DNA of 7,331 nucleotides from an uncultured Bacteroidales bacterium. GTDB taxonomy: Bacteria > Bacteroidota > Bacteroidia > Bacteroidales > Paludibacteraceae. The notes under the pieces were generated by a model. That model searched no databases. It was not told the origin of the DNA and was given only the letters and a program-made list of their open reading frames with translations. Location: NCBI GenBank assembly GCA_937916355.1, contig CALFTM010000092.1, forward strand, positions 1 to 7,331, read 5' to 3'. The first letter of the stretch is position 1; the number at the start of each line of letters is the position of its first letter. Positions 1-7,216 of this stretch are shown here, piece by piece. Made by a program: the position numbers and the translations under genes.

Positions 1-72
1 TATTACTCCAAAAGCTTTTAACGCTAAATAAATGGATATAATCAGAATTATGATACATATCAAATTACCACG

Positions 73-114
73 AAAATAAAAAAATAGTAAAGACGGTACT
101 CTGACCGTCTTTAC
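73..114 (-). terminator. Strong Rho-independent terminator of the operon
   Basis: A perfect 11-bp inverted repeat, GTAAAGACGGT (87-97) with ACCGTCTTTAC (104-114), encloses a 6-nt loop. On the minus strand the stem is followed directly by TATTTTTTTATTTT (86-73). It starts 27 bp after the stop codon of the PorP/SprF-like gene, so it is the natural end of the three-gene transcript. No comparable hairpin with a T-run was seen in either gap between the genes. Confidence 0.88.
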
Positions 115-141
115 CCAAATAACTTAAAAAATTCATGAATA

Positions 142-1047
142 TTAGAACTGCATAGACAACAAGATGTCATGCGTATTAGACGGCAAATTATTGCATCTAC
201 CTAAATTCATATTATAAGTATAACCAATTCTATATTTGTTCCACTCAAATCCAGCTGTGAAAGCCAACAAAGACATCTTAGCAGGGTTAGATAAATCGGG
301 TTTCCATGTTACGCCACCCCAAATAAATTTATTGTAAAACAACATTGCGTTAACCTCGATATTATTGATTTTCCCCTTATGCATATAAGAGAGAGCCGGA
401 GCAATATCGAAATGAGACGAAATAGGAAGTAAAGCACGACCATACAAATAGAAGTGACGACCCGACTTAAAAGTCGTAGAAGAGTCGTTCAACAAGTGTG
501 TACAAGAGATACCAACCATCCAAATTTTGGAAGTAAGCTCAAAACCCAAATTAATATCCGGAGTAATCTCTGTGGTTTTATCTTGAACATAAGTTTCCAT
601 TCCATACTCAACGTCATCACGCATAGTATTGCTGGCAGGATTGAAATAACCAAAATTCACACCTCCGGAAATACCCATAGACAAAATATACTTTTCGCTC
701 AAATCCAAGTGATAAGAATAGACAATTTGCGCATTGGTTGTGCTATGTCCGATGCCTAAATGGTCATGATAAACAGATAAACCAAGACTCGACTTCAACT
801 TTTCGCTATAACCTGAAAAGTTTAGCAAACCGGTTTTAGGTCCATTATCAACCCCAACCCATTGGAAACGCCCCAAGACAAAGAGGTCGAATTTATCATT
901 ATTACCCGTACCTGCTGGGTTAACATTGATACGAGAAAACAGTTGTTGAGACATCATCAAATCTTGTTGAGCACTCAACGTACAACAAAACAACAAGGAC
1001 GATATAGTGAATATAACTCTTTTAATATACCTATTTAATCTATTCAT
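142..1047 (-). CDS. PorP/SprF family type IX secretion system outer membrane protein
   Basis: This 301-residue protein is a predicted outer membrane beta-barrel of the PorP/SprF family. Members act with type B sorting domains: in F. johnsoniae, SprF is needed for SprB to be secreted and displayed. Residues 1-26 form a signal peptide (basic NRLNRYIKR, hydrophobic core, cleavage near LSA-QQD). Family marks follow: a SQQLFSRINVNPAGTGN segment (33-49, matching the usual SQYMFNPLxxNPAYAG), GRFQWVG (59-65), HDHLGIG (94-100), SYHLDLSEKY (111-120), a THLLND segment (183-188), and a closing GYTYNMNL...THDILLSMQF. The terminal Phe is typical of BAM-inserted barrels, and the length is normal for the family. 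It is the last gene of the operon, 24 bp after the OmpA-like gene, and has the only clear AGGAG-type ribosome site in the window. Because porK, L, M and N are absent nearby, it is more likely a cargo-specific SprF-like partner than core PorP. Confidence 0.9.
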   Translation of the reverse strand: MNRLNRYIKRVIFTISSLLFCCTLSAQQDLMMSQQLFSRINVNPAGTGNNDKFDLFVLGRFQWVGVDNGPKTGLLNFSGYSEKLKSSLGLSVYHDHLGIGHSTTNAQIVYSYHLDLSEKYILSMGISGGVNFGYFNPASNTMRDDVEYGMETYVQDKTTEITPDINLGFELTSKIWMVGISCTHLLNDSSTTFKSGRHFYLYGRALLPISSHFDIAPALSYMHKGKINNIEVNAMLFYNKFIWGGVTWKPDLSNPAKMSLLAFTAGFEWNKYRIGYTYNMNLGRCNNLPSNTHDILLSMQF

Positions 1048-1055
1048 TTTAATTT

Positions 1056-1061
1056 CTCCTT
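1056..1061 (-). promoter_or_regulatory. Shine-Dalgarno sequence of the PorP/SprF-like gene
   Basis: AAGGAG on the minus strand, 8 nt before the ATG at 1047, is an ideal ribosome-binding site and supports that start codon. Many Bacteroidota genes lack such a site, and the other two genes of this operon have none that is clear (upstream sequences TAGAATAGATA and TTAGAAAGCGAA). Confidence 0.7.
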
Positions 1062-1071
1062 ATAATTGGTG

Positions 1072-2478
1072 TTAGTTCAACTTTAAAATTTCCACACGAC
1101 GGTTTTTTTGATGCTCAGCTTCGGTTTTAGCATCCTTTACGATAGGCATTGATTCACCTTCTCCCTTAACTTTCAAACGATAAAGAGAAACATCTTTCAG
1201 CAACAATTGGTACATAACCCATAGAGCCCGTTTTAACGAAAGAGCTTCATTGTACTCCAAAGACCCACGTTCATCGGTATGACCCACAATTAAGAAATCA
1301 CTATTAGGGAAAGCATTTATAAAGTCAAGAACGATTAAAATATCACGTTCAAAAGTACCATTTGCCATTTGTTGGTCATAATCAAAATAGAAAATACGTT
1401 TATCCAAAGTACCATAAACGTTATCAGAAATTTTAACAACAGTATTCGGATTTGATTTCGCAATGGCAATTACAGAATCCACAGATGCAATAGAAACCTC
1501 AGGACGATCAGAGGGCGTATTTTTCTTAACATTCGGTACGGAAGTCGCAGTATCTGCCATTGCTACCGAAGAGTCACCCATCAACGTACCGGAGGAATCC
1601 TCCTTCCCGTTGGTCAAACCGGCAATAAGAATCGAATCAGCCACACGCTTTTCCTCTGCCAATCTTTGTTCTTCTAATATTCGTTTTTGCATCTCGATAG
1701 AATCACGTTTCAAAGCTGCTAACAGTCTCTCTTCTTTAGCCTTATTGTATTGTTCATAATCGACAGGTTCACTTTTAGAGAACAACCTATAAGTAGAATC
1801 CGATTGAGAAGCATTTCCTCTATTGGAAGCAAACACCAACATACCTTCATCATTCACAAATGGAAAATCTTCGTCAGCATCCTCCGTATTTACACTCGCA
1901 TCCATACGAACCGGATTATCCCACTCGCCATTTTGATCCTTAGACATTTCCCAAATATCTCTGCTCTTCACGTTATCCATATTAGAAGAGAAGTAAAGAA
2001 CATCACCTTGACTGTTTATTGTTGGATTTACAATAACGATAGAATCTTTCGGCAAATATCTCCAATTGGCATAAGCCAAAACAGAACCCGGATATTTATC
2101 ACGTTTAACTTCGGAACCTTTCACTTCGATATAAGCACTATTCACCCACTTACCACTTTTGCGTTGTTTCGCTTTAAACAACTTTCCTCCATTAACATAA
2201 TAAAGCTCACCGCTCTTTTCTGAATATGCAAACTGACCTTCAGGTTGAATCCGATCAAAATCAGTAGTGTAAGCAGCATTTACGATTTTACCACGACTAT
2301 CCAACTCGGCAATAAAGAAACTATCATTTTTTAAAAACACAACACTATTATTCTTGTAACGAGATAAAACCTGATTAGATTTAACATTTTCGTCATTCTC
2401 GAAATTTGCCACTTGTGCTCCCAAAATTGGTAACACCCAGACGGCAACATAAAATAAGGATATTAACCTTCTCATCAT
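1072..2478 (-). CDS. OmpA-family protein with PD40/WD40-like N-terminal part (PorE-like), periplasmic peptidoglycan anchor
   Basis: This 468-residue protein probably links the outer-membrane assembly to peptidoglycan. Residues 1-21 form a signal peptide ending LPILGA; no lipobox cysteine is present, so a soluble periplasmic form is likely. Residues about 40-235 are beta-rich with two recognisable PD40 motifs, PTINSQGDVLYFSSN (152-166) and PFVNDEGMLVFASNRG (206-221). Residues 241-285 are a charged, probably coiled-coil helix, and 286-330 a Ser/Thr/Asp-rich linker. Residues 356-468 are an OmpA C-terminal domain with FDYD, GHTDERGSLEYN, KGEG and NRRVEI. Aligning by hand with E. coli OmpA places D402 and R417 at the diaminopimelate-binding Asp271 and Arg286. 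Unlike PorE of Porphyromonas gingivalis, no TPR or carboxypeptidase-regulatory domain is visible. It begins 22 bp after the large surface-protein gene, with no Shine-Dalgarno sequence; tandem ATGs at 2478 and 2475 leave the exact start uncertain by one codon. Confidence 0.9.
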   Translation of the reverse strand: MMRRLISLFYVAVWVLPILGAQVANFENDENVKSNQVLSRYKNNSVVFLKNDSFFIAELDSRGKIVNAAYTTDFDRIQPEGQFAYSEKSGELYYVNGGKLFKAKQRKSGKWVNSAYIEVKGSEVKRDKYPGSVLAYANWRYLPKDSIVIVNPTINSQGDVLYFSSNMDNVKSRDIWEMSKDQNGEWDNPVRMDASVNTEDADEDFPFVNDEGMLVFASNRGNASQSDSTYRLFSKSEPVDYEQYNKAKEERLLAALKRDSIEMQKRILEEQRLAEEKRVADSILIAGLTNGKEDSSGTLMGDSSVAMADTATSVPNVKKNTPSDRPEVSIASVDSVIAIAKSNPNTVVKISDNVYGTLDKRIFYFDYDQQMANGTFERDILIVLDFINAFPNSDFLIVGHTDERGSLEYNEALSLKRALWVMYQLLLKDVSLYRLKVKGEGESMPIVKDAKTEAEHQKNRRVEILKLN

Positions 2479-2500
2479 TATCTATTCTAATTATTGTCAA

Positions 2501-5500
2501 TTATTTCTTAAACACTTCAATTGTTCCTTTCACCTCTCTGCCATCTTTTAAGATTAAAGAGTAGATATAAACACCCGGATCAGCCAATTCTCCGCGGAAC
2601 ATACCATCCCAACCATTATCAGAGTCGCTAACAACATCGCCATAACGATTATAAATGATTGTTCGATACCCCGGCATAAAGTCATCATTAATTCCATCTG
2701 CAGTATGAGGAGTTATGACGGTCGGAATCTCAATATTATCAACCAAATTAGCAACAAGCGAGCCACTCGTAATGATCGGACAAGCACCATTGTCTGCCTT
2801 CACATAATAAGTAACACTTGACGAAGGCATATCAGAAAATTGCAACTCATCAGTTATCGAAAGGATTTGTTCATTACCCTCCTCATCTACAGAAATCCAA
2901 GAGTATGGGCCATAAACAAATGAAGATGTATCAACACTTAAATCAATATCTGTACCATATTCAAAAATCTTATTCGATGTACTCAATTCTATTTCAGCCG
3001 GTTTAGCCACCTGAACAAAGAACGAATCAGCCTCAGAATCTTGACATACACCATTTTTAGCAACAGCCCAAAGATTGGTTGAAGCATCCAATTTTACTTT
3101 TCGGACAGGATCTGCTGTTTCCACACCATCAAACCAAACATACGTTTCTGGCAGACCCGATGTAGAACTAACAGAGAGTGTGATGCTATCATTGCCGGTC
3201 TGGCAAATAGCCGACTTATCAGCATCTAAAGAGATCGACATCAACTCTTTCACCTCTACCGAAATTTCTTTTGTTACAGACGGACATTTGTTGTATTTAG
3301 AAAGAGCCGTCAATGAATATTCGGCTGATGTCGTTGGCAAAACCTTTATCGTATCTGTGGTTGAACCATCACTCCATGTCAAAGAAGAAATCGACATATC
3401 TTTTGAATCAACATACAACGAAACTTCATTGGTTTCGTTTTCACAAATCACAGATTTAGAAGATTGGAGTGTAATATCAATTGGAGAATCCACAACCAAA
3501 CGAATTGTATCGAATTGTGCCGGACAATGCCCATACATGGAAGTTGCTTTCAAAATATAATCAATAGAATCAGCCTCTACAATGTATTCTGGAGAAGTTT
3601 CAGTATTATTCCACAAGAAAGAACCAATAGCACCGGAAAGAACTTCAGCAGAGAATTGGACATTATCTCCGAAACAGACCGTATCCTTATCTGATTTCAA
3701 TGCAAATGAAAGAGCCGGTTCAACAAAAATAGATTGTTTAAATTCGCTAACAACAACCGATTCATTTTCGATTGCCATACGAATTACAGAGGTTTCATCT
3801 AATTTCAACACAAGAGTATCTTTGTTCTCAAACTCAGGAATCGCTTCAAACTCAGTTGCACTCTCTTTCTTAACAAACCATCTCAAAGCATATCCCTCTG
3901 CAATTGTTCCAACACTCTCTTTATCGGCAATCAACGTTACGGCATCATCCAATGCACAAATAGAATCGGGCCAATTAACAGGACGTAATGAATTCAATCT
4001 CAAAGCAACAATATTGGAAATTTGATTGCTTCCACAACCGGACTCTTGATTTTTCAAAAATTCAGCCAAATCCGCTTCTGAAACAGACGAAAGAACTCTG
4101 AAGTAAGACTCTTTCTTAAAATTAAGAGCAAAAATATTCTTTGACAATTCTGTTGTTGAAGGGACAATGGTTTCCCAATTTATAGTATCCGAAGATACTT
4201 GGTAAGCAAAGACTCTATCAAATTTATCGTCAGCCGGAAGAGTAATGGTCAATAGCACGCTATCCGTTGTCAACGGGATTTCGGTTAGTCCATCCGCTCC
4301 GATTGTCAATTGAGGAGCGACACCACACTCTTCACCACCCACATAGAAGAATTTTTCGGCAACGACACCACTACCATCTTGAGTTGTCGCAGTCACTTTA
4401 ACGAAACCTTCCGTTACGACCTTATTAGCGATTAAAACGCCATCACTGGAAACTCTCGCCAATATCTCGTTATCAGTGGACCAAACCAAATCTTTAACAG
4501 TAGAATTTTGCGGATAAAAATCCGGAATCAATGTTAAACTATCACCATGAGAAATGCAAGCACACCCCAAAATATCTAAACGCTCTATTGCGACAGGATC
4601 TTCCAAATAGATATAGATTGTGGTATCGTTTGAAATCACAAAAGAATCTCTATTATTTTCACCGTAGTGCAAGTAATATGAATAATTACCAGACTCACAG
4701 AACAACTCTACGACACCATTATCATCCGTATAATTGGTACTATAGAACGCACTATCTTTATTTACATCCAACAAAATATTTGCTCCCGGATTTTTACTCT
4801 TTTCATACATTACGACATACTTAACATCATAAAGTTTAGTGCCGGAAATAATATCAAAACTAAGATCGTAATCCTTCACAATAAAGTCGCGCACAATATC
4901 CAAGATTCTAATTTGATAACGCCCCGGAACCAAATAATCCCTAATCTCTCCGGAAGAGTTTGTACGCAAAGAAGAGTGAGAAGCTTCATCATAATCAGTT
5001 GTAGGCAATAAATTTCCATCCTCACCATACTTATAAATATTACCAAACACACCATTAACAAGATCCAAATTAGCATCTTTAATAGTAATGGTCACGCAAC
5101 GCTTAACCGGCACCACAATGTATATTGTTGTATCGGGATTGAGAGGAGTTTTAATCGTAAACTTATTAGAGTAGGTTCCATTATACTCATAATCCTTCAG
5201 GACATATTCAACAGTATAATCATCCGGCACACAAATTGTCGGCTCTGAGAAGACCCATGCCTCACCATTTTCCTGATAATTATCATAATGAGTAGAGACC
5301 GTTTTAGAATAAAGTTTACCATCCTTGTCATACAGATTCATGCTCATAATTTGAGGATAAACCAACTTTCCATCATGCAAAAATTGAAATAAAACTTTCT
5401 GAGTAACAGGATCCTTTGCTCTAAAAGTCAACGTTGTATCCGATCTCAATTCTACCCGTTGAGTGTCTCCCAAAACAGAAAACACATAGTCATCTTGCAA

Positions 5501-7138
5501 GAAACTACCGGAATATTTTCCTAAACTATCCGTAGTGATATCAGACATAAACGAAGCAGATTCAACATGAACGTATTGACGAGATTCAAAAATCATTCCA
5601 TTTATATCCAAAACATTAATCTCGACATTGTAATAAGGGGTTAACGTTATAGGAACACGAACCAACGAGTCAGTTTCTGCCACTTTGAAAAACCCGCGAT
5701 ATCTCTGATTATGACCTTTTTCTGAAACATAGAAGGTAAAATTTATAATACCACGAGGGCACAATACAGGTTTTTCAAATGAGAAAGTTCCATCAGGCAT
5801 TGGTGTTGGGAAATAAGACCAATTTCTTGTAACATCTTTATTGTTCCACAATACAACTTCAGAAATTGAAATTGGTTCAAATTTCTCTTCTCCGTAAAAG
5901 AAATCAAAATAAACCTCTGTAAAATCACTTCCATCCAAATAGAAATAGAGTGTTGTATCAGAGGTAACAGAGACCCCATAAACCGTATCATTAAGAACGA
6001 CAACATCGTAAGCATAATCGGGTGTAACAAACCAACCTGCCCAACCACTGCCATCAGTCAAATTATACTTAGACTCCAATCCCTTCATCGGATCCAACAA
6101 ACTACATAGCACGTCCGGGATAGGAGTTATGCTATCCGATTTCATAAAAACTTTTACATTAATCGAATAAGGAGCACCGGGAGTCTTCTCTTCCTCAATA
6201 CCCATCTCTTCTTCGACATCTTCTTCCCCGGTTCCTTCTCCCTCGGTTTCTTCTTGAGAGCCGTCTACCGCAGGCAAATCAGGCAAAACAATGTTGACAA
6301 TATTTTTCACCAAGGCATCATTATCATCAACAATAAACGTATCAACAATTGTTCCATAATCCTTAGTTTCGACCGTACACGAGTATGTGCCGGCAGGACA
6401 AGAAACATAGTTATCTGTTGTATTATACAAGTAGTAACCATGAGCAACTACATTACTATGAGCATCAACAGCACCAAACAGATATAAACTATCCGGTGCA
6501 ATATGCGTCACCAAAATATCCTTCGCATATACATCAACCTTCTCTCCACTCTTTTTAACGAAACAGAAGTGAGTCTGGTGAGTAATTTCTCCACTCGTAA
6601 CAATTACTGAAGAATTAATATTCTCATCATTCACCTCTATGGTCTCTGTTCCTCTAAACGTTGTATAGGTGTATCTACCCTTTGGCAAAACGAAGGTTGC
6701 TACACCATTGACATCCGAAAACTTTTCACCGACGTATGTCTTTTCCCCATCATCAGATAGTTTATGAATAGTAGCTTTTTTACCCTCAAGAAGAGTACTT
6801 GCATCATCTTTGAACGTAATAGTAACTGTTCGATAATCTAAATCAATCCAAACCCAATCGGACTTACTTATCGTAAAAGAACCGGTATTACAATCACCGA
6901 AGTCAAATGAATAGGTATAATCGCCCTCAGGTATGGACATATCTACCAAACGACCACTTGCATCCGTCTGATAATTTTTATACAATACTCCATCCTTCTT
7001 GACATCAACAGACAAACCTGAAACCGGTTTATTCTTTACATCTGAAATTTCAAATATTAATATACCCTGAGAATTCACACTGCTGATTTTAGCACAAAAC
7101 CATAAAACCAGTACAAGAGTCTTAAAAAAGAACTTCAT
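2501..7138 (-). CDS. Large secreted multidomain surface protein with T9SS type B (CHU_C) C-terminal sorting domain; putative adhesin
   Basis: This 1545-residue protein is probably displayed on the cell surface through the type IX secretion system. A Sec signal peptide covers residues 1 to about 24 (KTLVLVLWFCAKISSVNSQ). About nine transthyretin/Cna-B-like beta domains follow (25-848), most carrying a T-D-x-x-G turn and a later G-x-Y strand; an acidic linker (287-322) lies between the third and fourth. A BIG2-like Ig domain spans 850-935, and further Ig-like domains of the kind common in Bacteroidota extracellular proteins span 936-1466. The C-terminus (1467-1545) is a type B sorting domain with DGINDDF, YNRYG, GWDG, DPGVYIY and a final KGTIEVFKK. 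No catalytic motif was seen, so a structural or adhesive role is inferred. The ATG at 7138 is chosen because the signal peptide begins there; the upstream sequence AGAAAGCGAA is a weak ribosome site. It is the first gene of a three-gene operon, as in SprB/SprF systems. The ligand is unknown. Confidence 0.88.
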   Translation of the reverse strand: MKFFFKTLVLVLWFCAKISSVNSQGILIFEISDVKNKPVSGLSVDVKKDGVLYKNYQTDASGRLVDMSIPEGDYTYSFDFGDCNTGSFTISKSDWVWIDLDYRTVTITFKDDASTLLEGKKATIHKLSDDGEKTYVGEKFSDVNGVATFVLPKGRYTYTTFRGTETIEVNDENINSSVIVTSGEITHQTHFCFVKKSGEKVDVYAKDILVTHIAPDSLYLFGAVDAHSNVVAHGYYLYNTTDNYVSCPAGTYSCTVETKDYGTIVDTFIVDDNDALVKNIVNIVLPDLPAVDGSQEETEGEGTGEEDVEEEMGIEEEKTPGAPYSINVKVFMKSDSITPIPDVLCSLLDPMKGLESKYNLTDGSGWAGWFVTPDYAYDVVVLNDTVYGVSVTSDTTLYFYLDGSDFTEVYFDFFYGEEKFEPISISEVVLWNNKDVTRNWSYFPTPMPDGTFSFEKPVLCPRGIINFTFYVSEKGHNQRYRGFFKVAETDSLVRVPITLTPYYNVEINVLDINGMIFESRQYVHVESASFMSDITTDSLGKYSGSFLQDDYVFSVLGDTQRVELRSDTTLTFRAKDPVTQKVLFQFLHDGKLVYPQIMSMNLYDKDGKLYSKTVSTHYDNYQENGEAWVFSEPTICVPDDYTVEYVLKDYEYNGTYSNKFTIKTPLNPDTTIYIVVPVKRCVTITIKDANLDLVNGVFGNIYKYGEDGNLLPTTDYDEASHSSLRTNSSGEIRDYLVPGRYQIRILDIVRDFIVKDYDLSFDIISGTKLYDVKYVVMYEKSKNPGANILLDVNKDSAFYSTNYTDDNGVVELFCESGNYSYYLHYGENNRDSFVISNDTTIYIYLEDPVAIERLDILGCACISHGDSLTLIPDFYPQNSTVKDLVWSTDNEILARVSSDGVLIANKVVTEGFVKVTATTQDGSGVVAEKFFYVGGEECGVAPQLTIGADGLTEIPLTTDSVLLTITLPADDKFDRVFAYQVSSDTINWETIVPSTTELSKNIFALNFKKESYFRVLSSVSEADLAEFLKNQESGCGSNQISNIVALRLNSLRPVNWPDSICALDDAVTLIADKESVGTIAEGYALRWFVKKESATEFEAIPEFENKDTLVLKLDETSVIRMAIENESVVVSEFKQSIFVEPALSFALKSDKDTVCFGDNVQFSAEVLSGAIGSFLWNNTETSPEYIVEADSIDYILKATSMYGHCPAQFDTIRLVVDSPIDITLQSSKSVICENETNEVSLYVDSKDMSISSLTWSDGSTTDTIKVLPTTSAEYSLTALSKYNKCPSVTKEISVEVKELMSISLDADKSAICQTGNDSITLSVSSTSGLPETYVWFDGVETADPVRKVKLDASTNLWAVAKNGVCQDSEADSFFVQVAKPAEIELSTSNKIFEYGTDIDLSVDTSSFVYGPYSWISVDEEGNEQILSITDELQFSDMPSSSVTYYVKADNGACPIITSGSLVANLVDNIEIPTVITPHTADGINDDFMPGYRTIIYNRYGDVVSDSDNGWDGMFRGELADPGVYIYSLILKDGREVKGTIEVFKK
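2504..2740 (-). other. T9SS type B (CHU_C) C-terminal sorting domain
   Basis: Residues 1467-1545 hold TPHTADGINDDF (1476-1487), IIYNRYGDVV (1494-1503), GWDGMFRGE (1509-1517), DPGVYIYSL (1520-1528) and end with KGTIEVFKK (1537-1545). This is the gliding-motility-associated C-terminal domain that directs export through T9SS and, in known cases, requires a PorP/SprF partner, which is encoded two genes downstream. The first motif differs from the usual PNGDGINDxF. Confidence 0.9.
2741..4333 (-). repeat. Region coding for about six Ig-like domains ahead of the sorting domain
   Basis: Residues 936-1466 form about six units: 936-1052 (with YQVSSDTINWETI and a later YFRV, the pattern of extracellular Ig-like domains in Bacteroidota), 1053-1140, 1141-1216, 1217-1297, 1298-1377 and 1378-1466. 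Three consecutive units (1141-1377) each carry an early Cys in a [VA]-[CI]-C/F context and a late Cys (C1155/C1205, C1232/C1285, C1312/C1365), 50-53 residues apart, which suggests intradomain disulfides. Units before and after have only one Cys each (C1061, C1453). Confidence 0.65.
4334..4591 (-). other. BIG2-type bacterial Ig-like domain in the large surface protein
   Basis: Residues 850-935 show the BIG2 pattern: a SLTLIPDFYPQNSTVKDLVW segment (867-886), then STDNEILARVSSDGVLIANK (887-906), and GFVKVTATTQDGSG (911-924). This matches the family's L-x-P-x-x-A/S...W-x-S-x-[DN]...V...G-x-[LV]-x-A/G...G...I/V-T-A-T-x-x-D-G layout. Such domains are common stalk modules of surface adhesins. Confidence 0.75.
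4595..7066 (-). repeat. Region coding for nine divergent transthyretin/Cna-B-like beta domains
   Basis: Residues 25-848 of the large surface protein divide into about nine beta-sandwich units: approximately 25-102, 103-182, 187-286, 324-402, 404-501, 502-574, 578-678, 680-771 and 772-848. Shared marks are an acidic turn (TDASG 58, SDVNG 141, TDGSG 361, TDSLG 536, TNSSG 726, TDDNG 804), then a G-x-Y or D-x-Y strand (GDYTYSF, GRYTYTT, GTYSCTV, GRYQIRI, GNYSYYL), and often a final D-T-T-[LI] strand. The units are divergent in sequence, so this is a protein-level repeat and not a recent DNA tandem repeat. Boundaries are estimated by eye. Confidence 0.7.
6173..6280 (-). other. Acidic low-complexity linker in the large surface protein
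   Basis: Residues 287-322 are dominated by Glu, Asp and Gly (for example QEETEGEGTGEEDVEEEM at 295-312) and end in Thr/Pro/Gly/Ala. The segment separates the first three beta domains from the next six. It is probably a flexible, strongly negative hinge; metal or cation binding is possible but not shown. The reading frame stays open across it. Confidence 0.8.
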
Positions 7139-7216
7139 TTCGCTTTCTAATATAAAAATTTATAAAATTACCTTTTCGCAATCAAACAGATTACTAACAA
7201 TTGTAAAAAAACGGTA

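Noticed and set aside
10..19. Palindrome AAAAGCTTTT near the left edge
   Set aside because: Too short, with no T-run or promoter pattern around it; bases 1-72 show no gene start or other element.
979..1047. Possible lipoprotein signal in the PorP/SprF-like protein (Cys21-Cys22)
   Set aside because: The residues before the cysteines (SLLF) do not fit a lipobox; an ordinary signal peptidase I site at LSA-QQD fits better and suits a beta-barrel.
1750..2223. Plus-strand open frame of 157 codons opposite the PD40 part of the OmpA-like gene
   Set aside because: The translation is rich in Ile, Arg and His without a domain, and the opposite strand carries clear PD40 motifs; it is a shadow.
3075..3560. 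Plus-strand open frame of 161 codons opposite the Ig-like region
   Set aside because: It lies antisense to well-conserved Ig-like domains and its translation is Ser/Thr/Glu-rich with no recognisable domain, as expected of the complement of the real gene.
3582..4025. Plus-strand open frame of 147 codons
   Set aside because: Antisense to the Ig-like array, with no promoter, ribosome site or protein family visible.
5743..6054. Minus-strand open frame of 103 codons inside the large gene, out of frame
   Set aside because: Its Leu/Met/Ile-rich translation is what a shifted reading of the beta-domain sequence gives; the main frame is intact and shows conserved motifs.
7197..7204. 8-bp palindrome ACAATTGT in the predicted leader, a possible operator
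   Set aside because: Short AT-rich palindromes arise easily by chance here, and there is no second copy or flanking symmetry.
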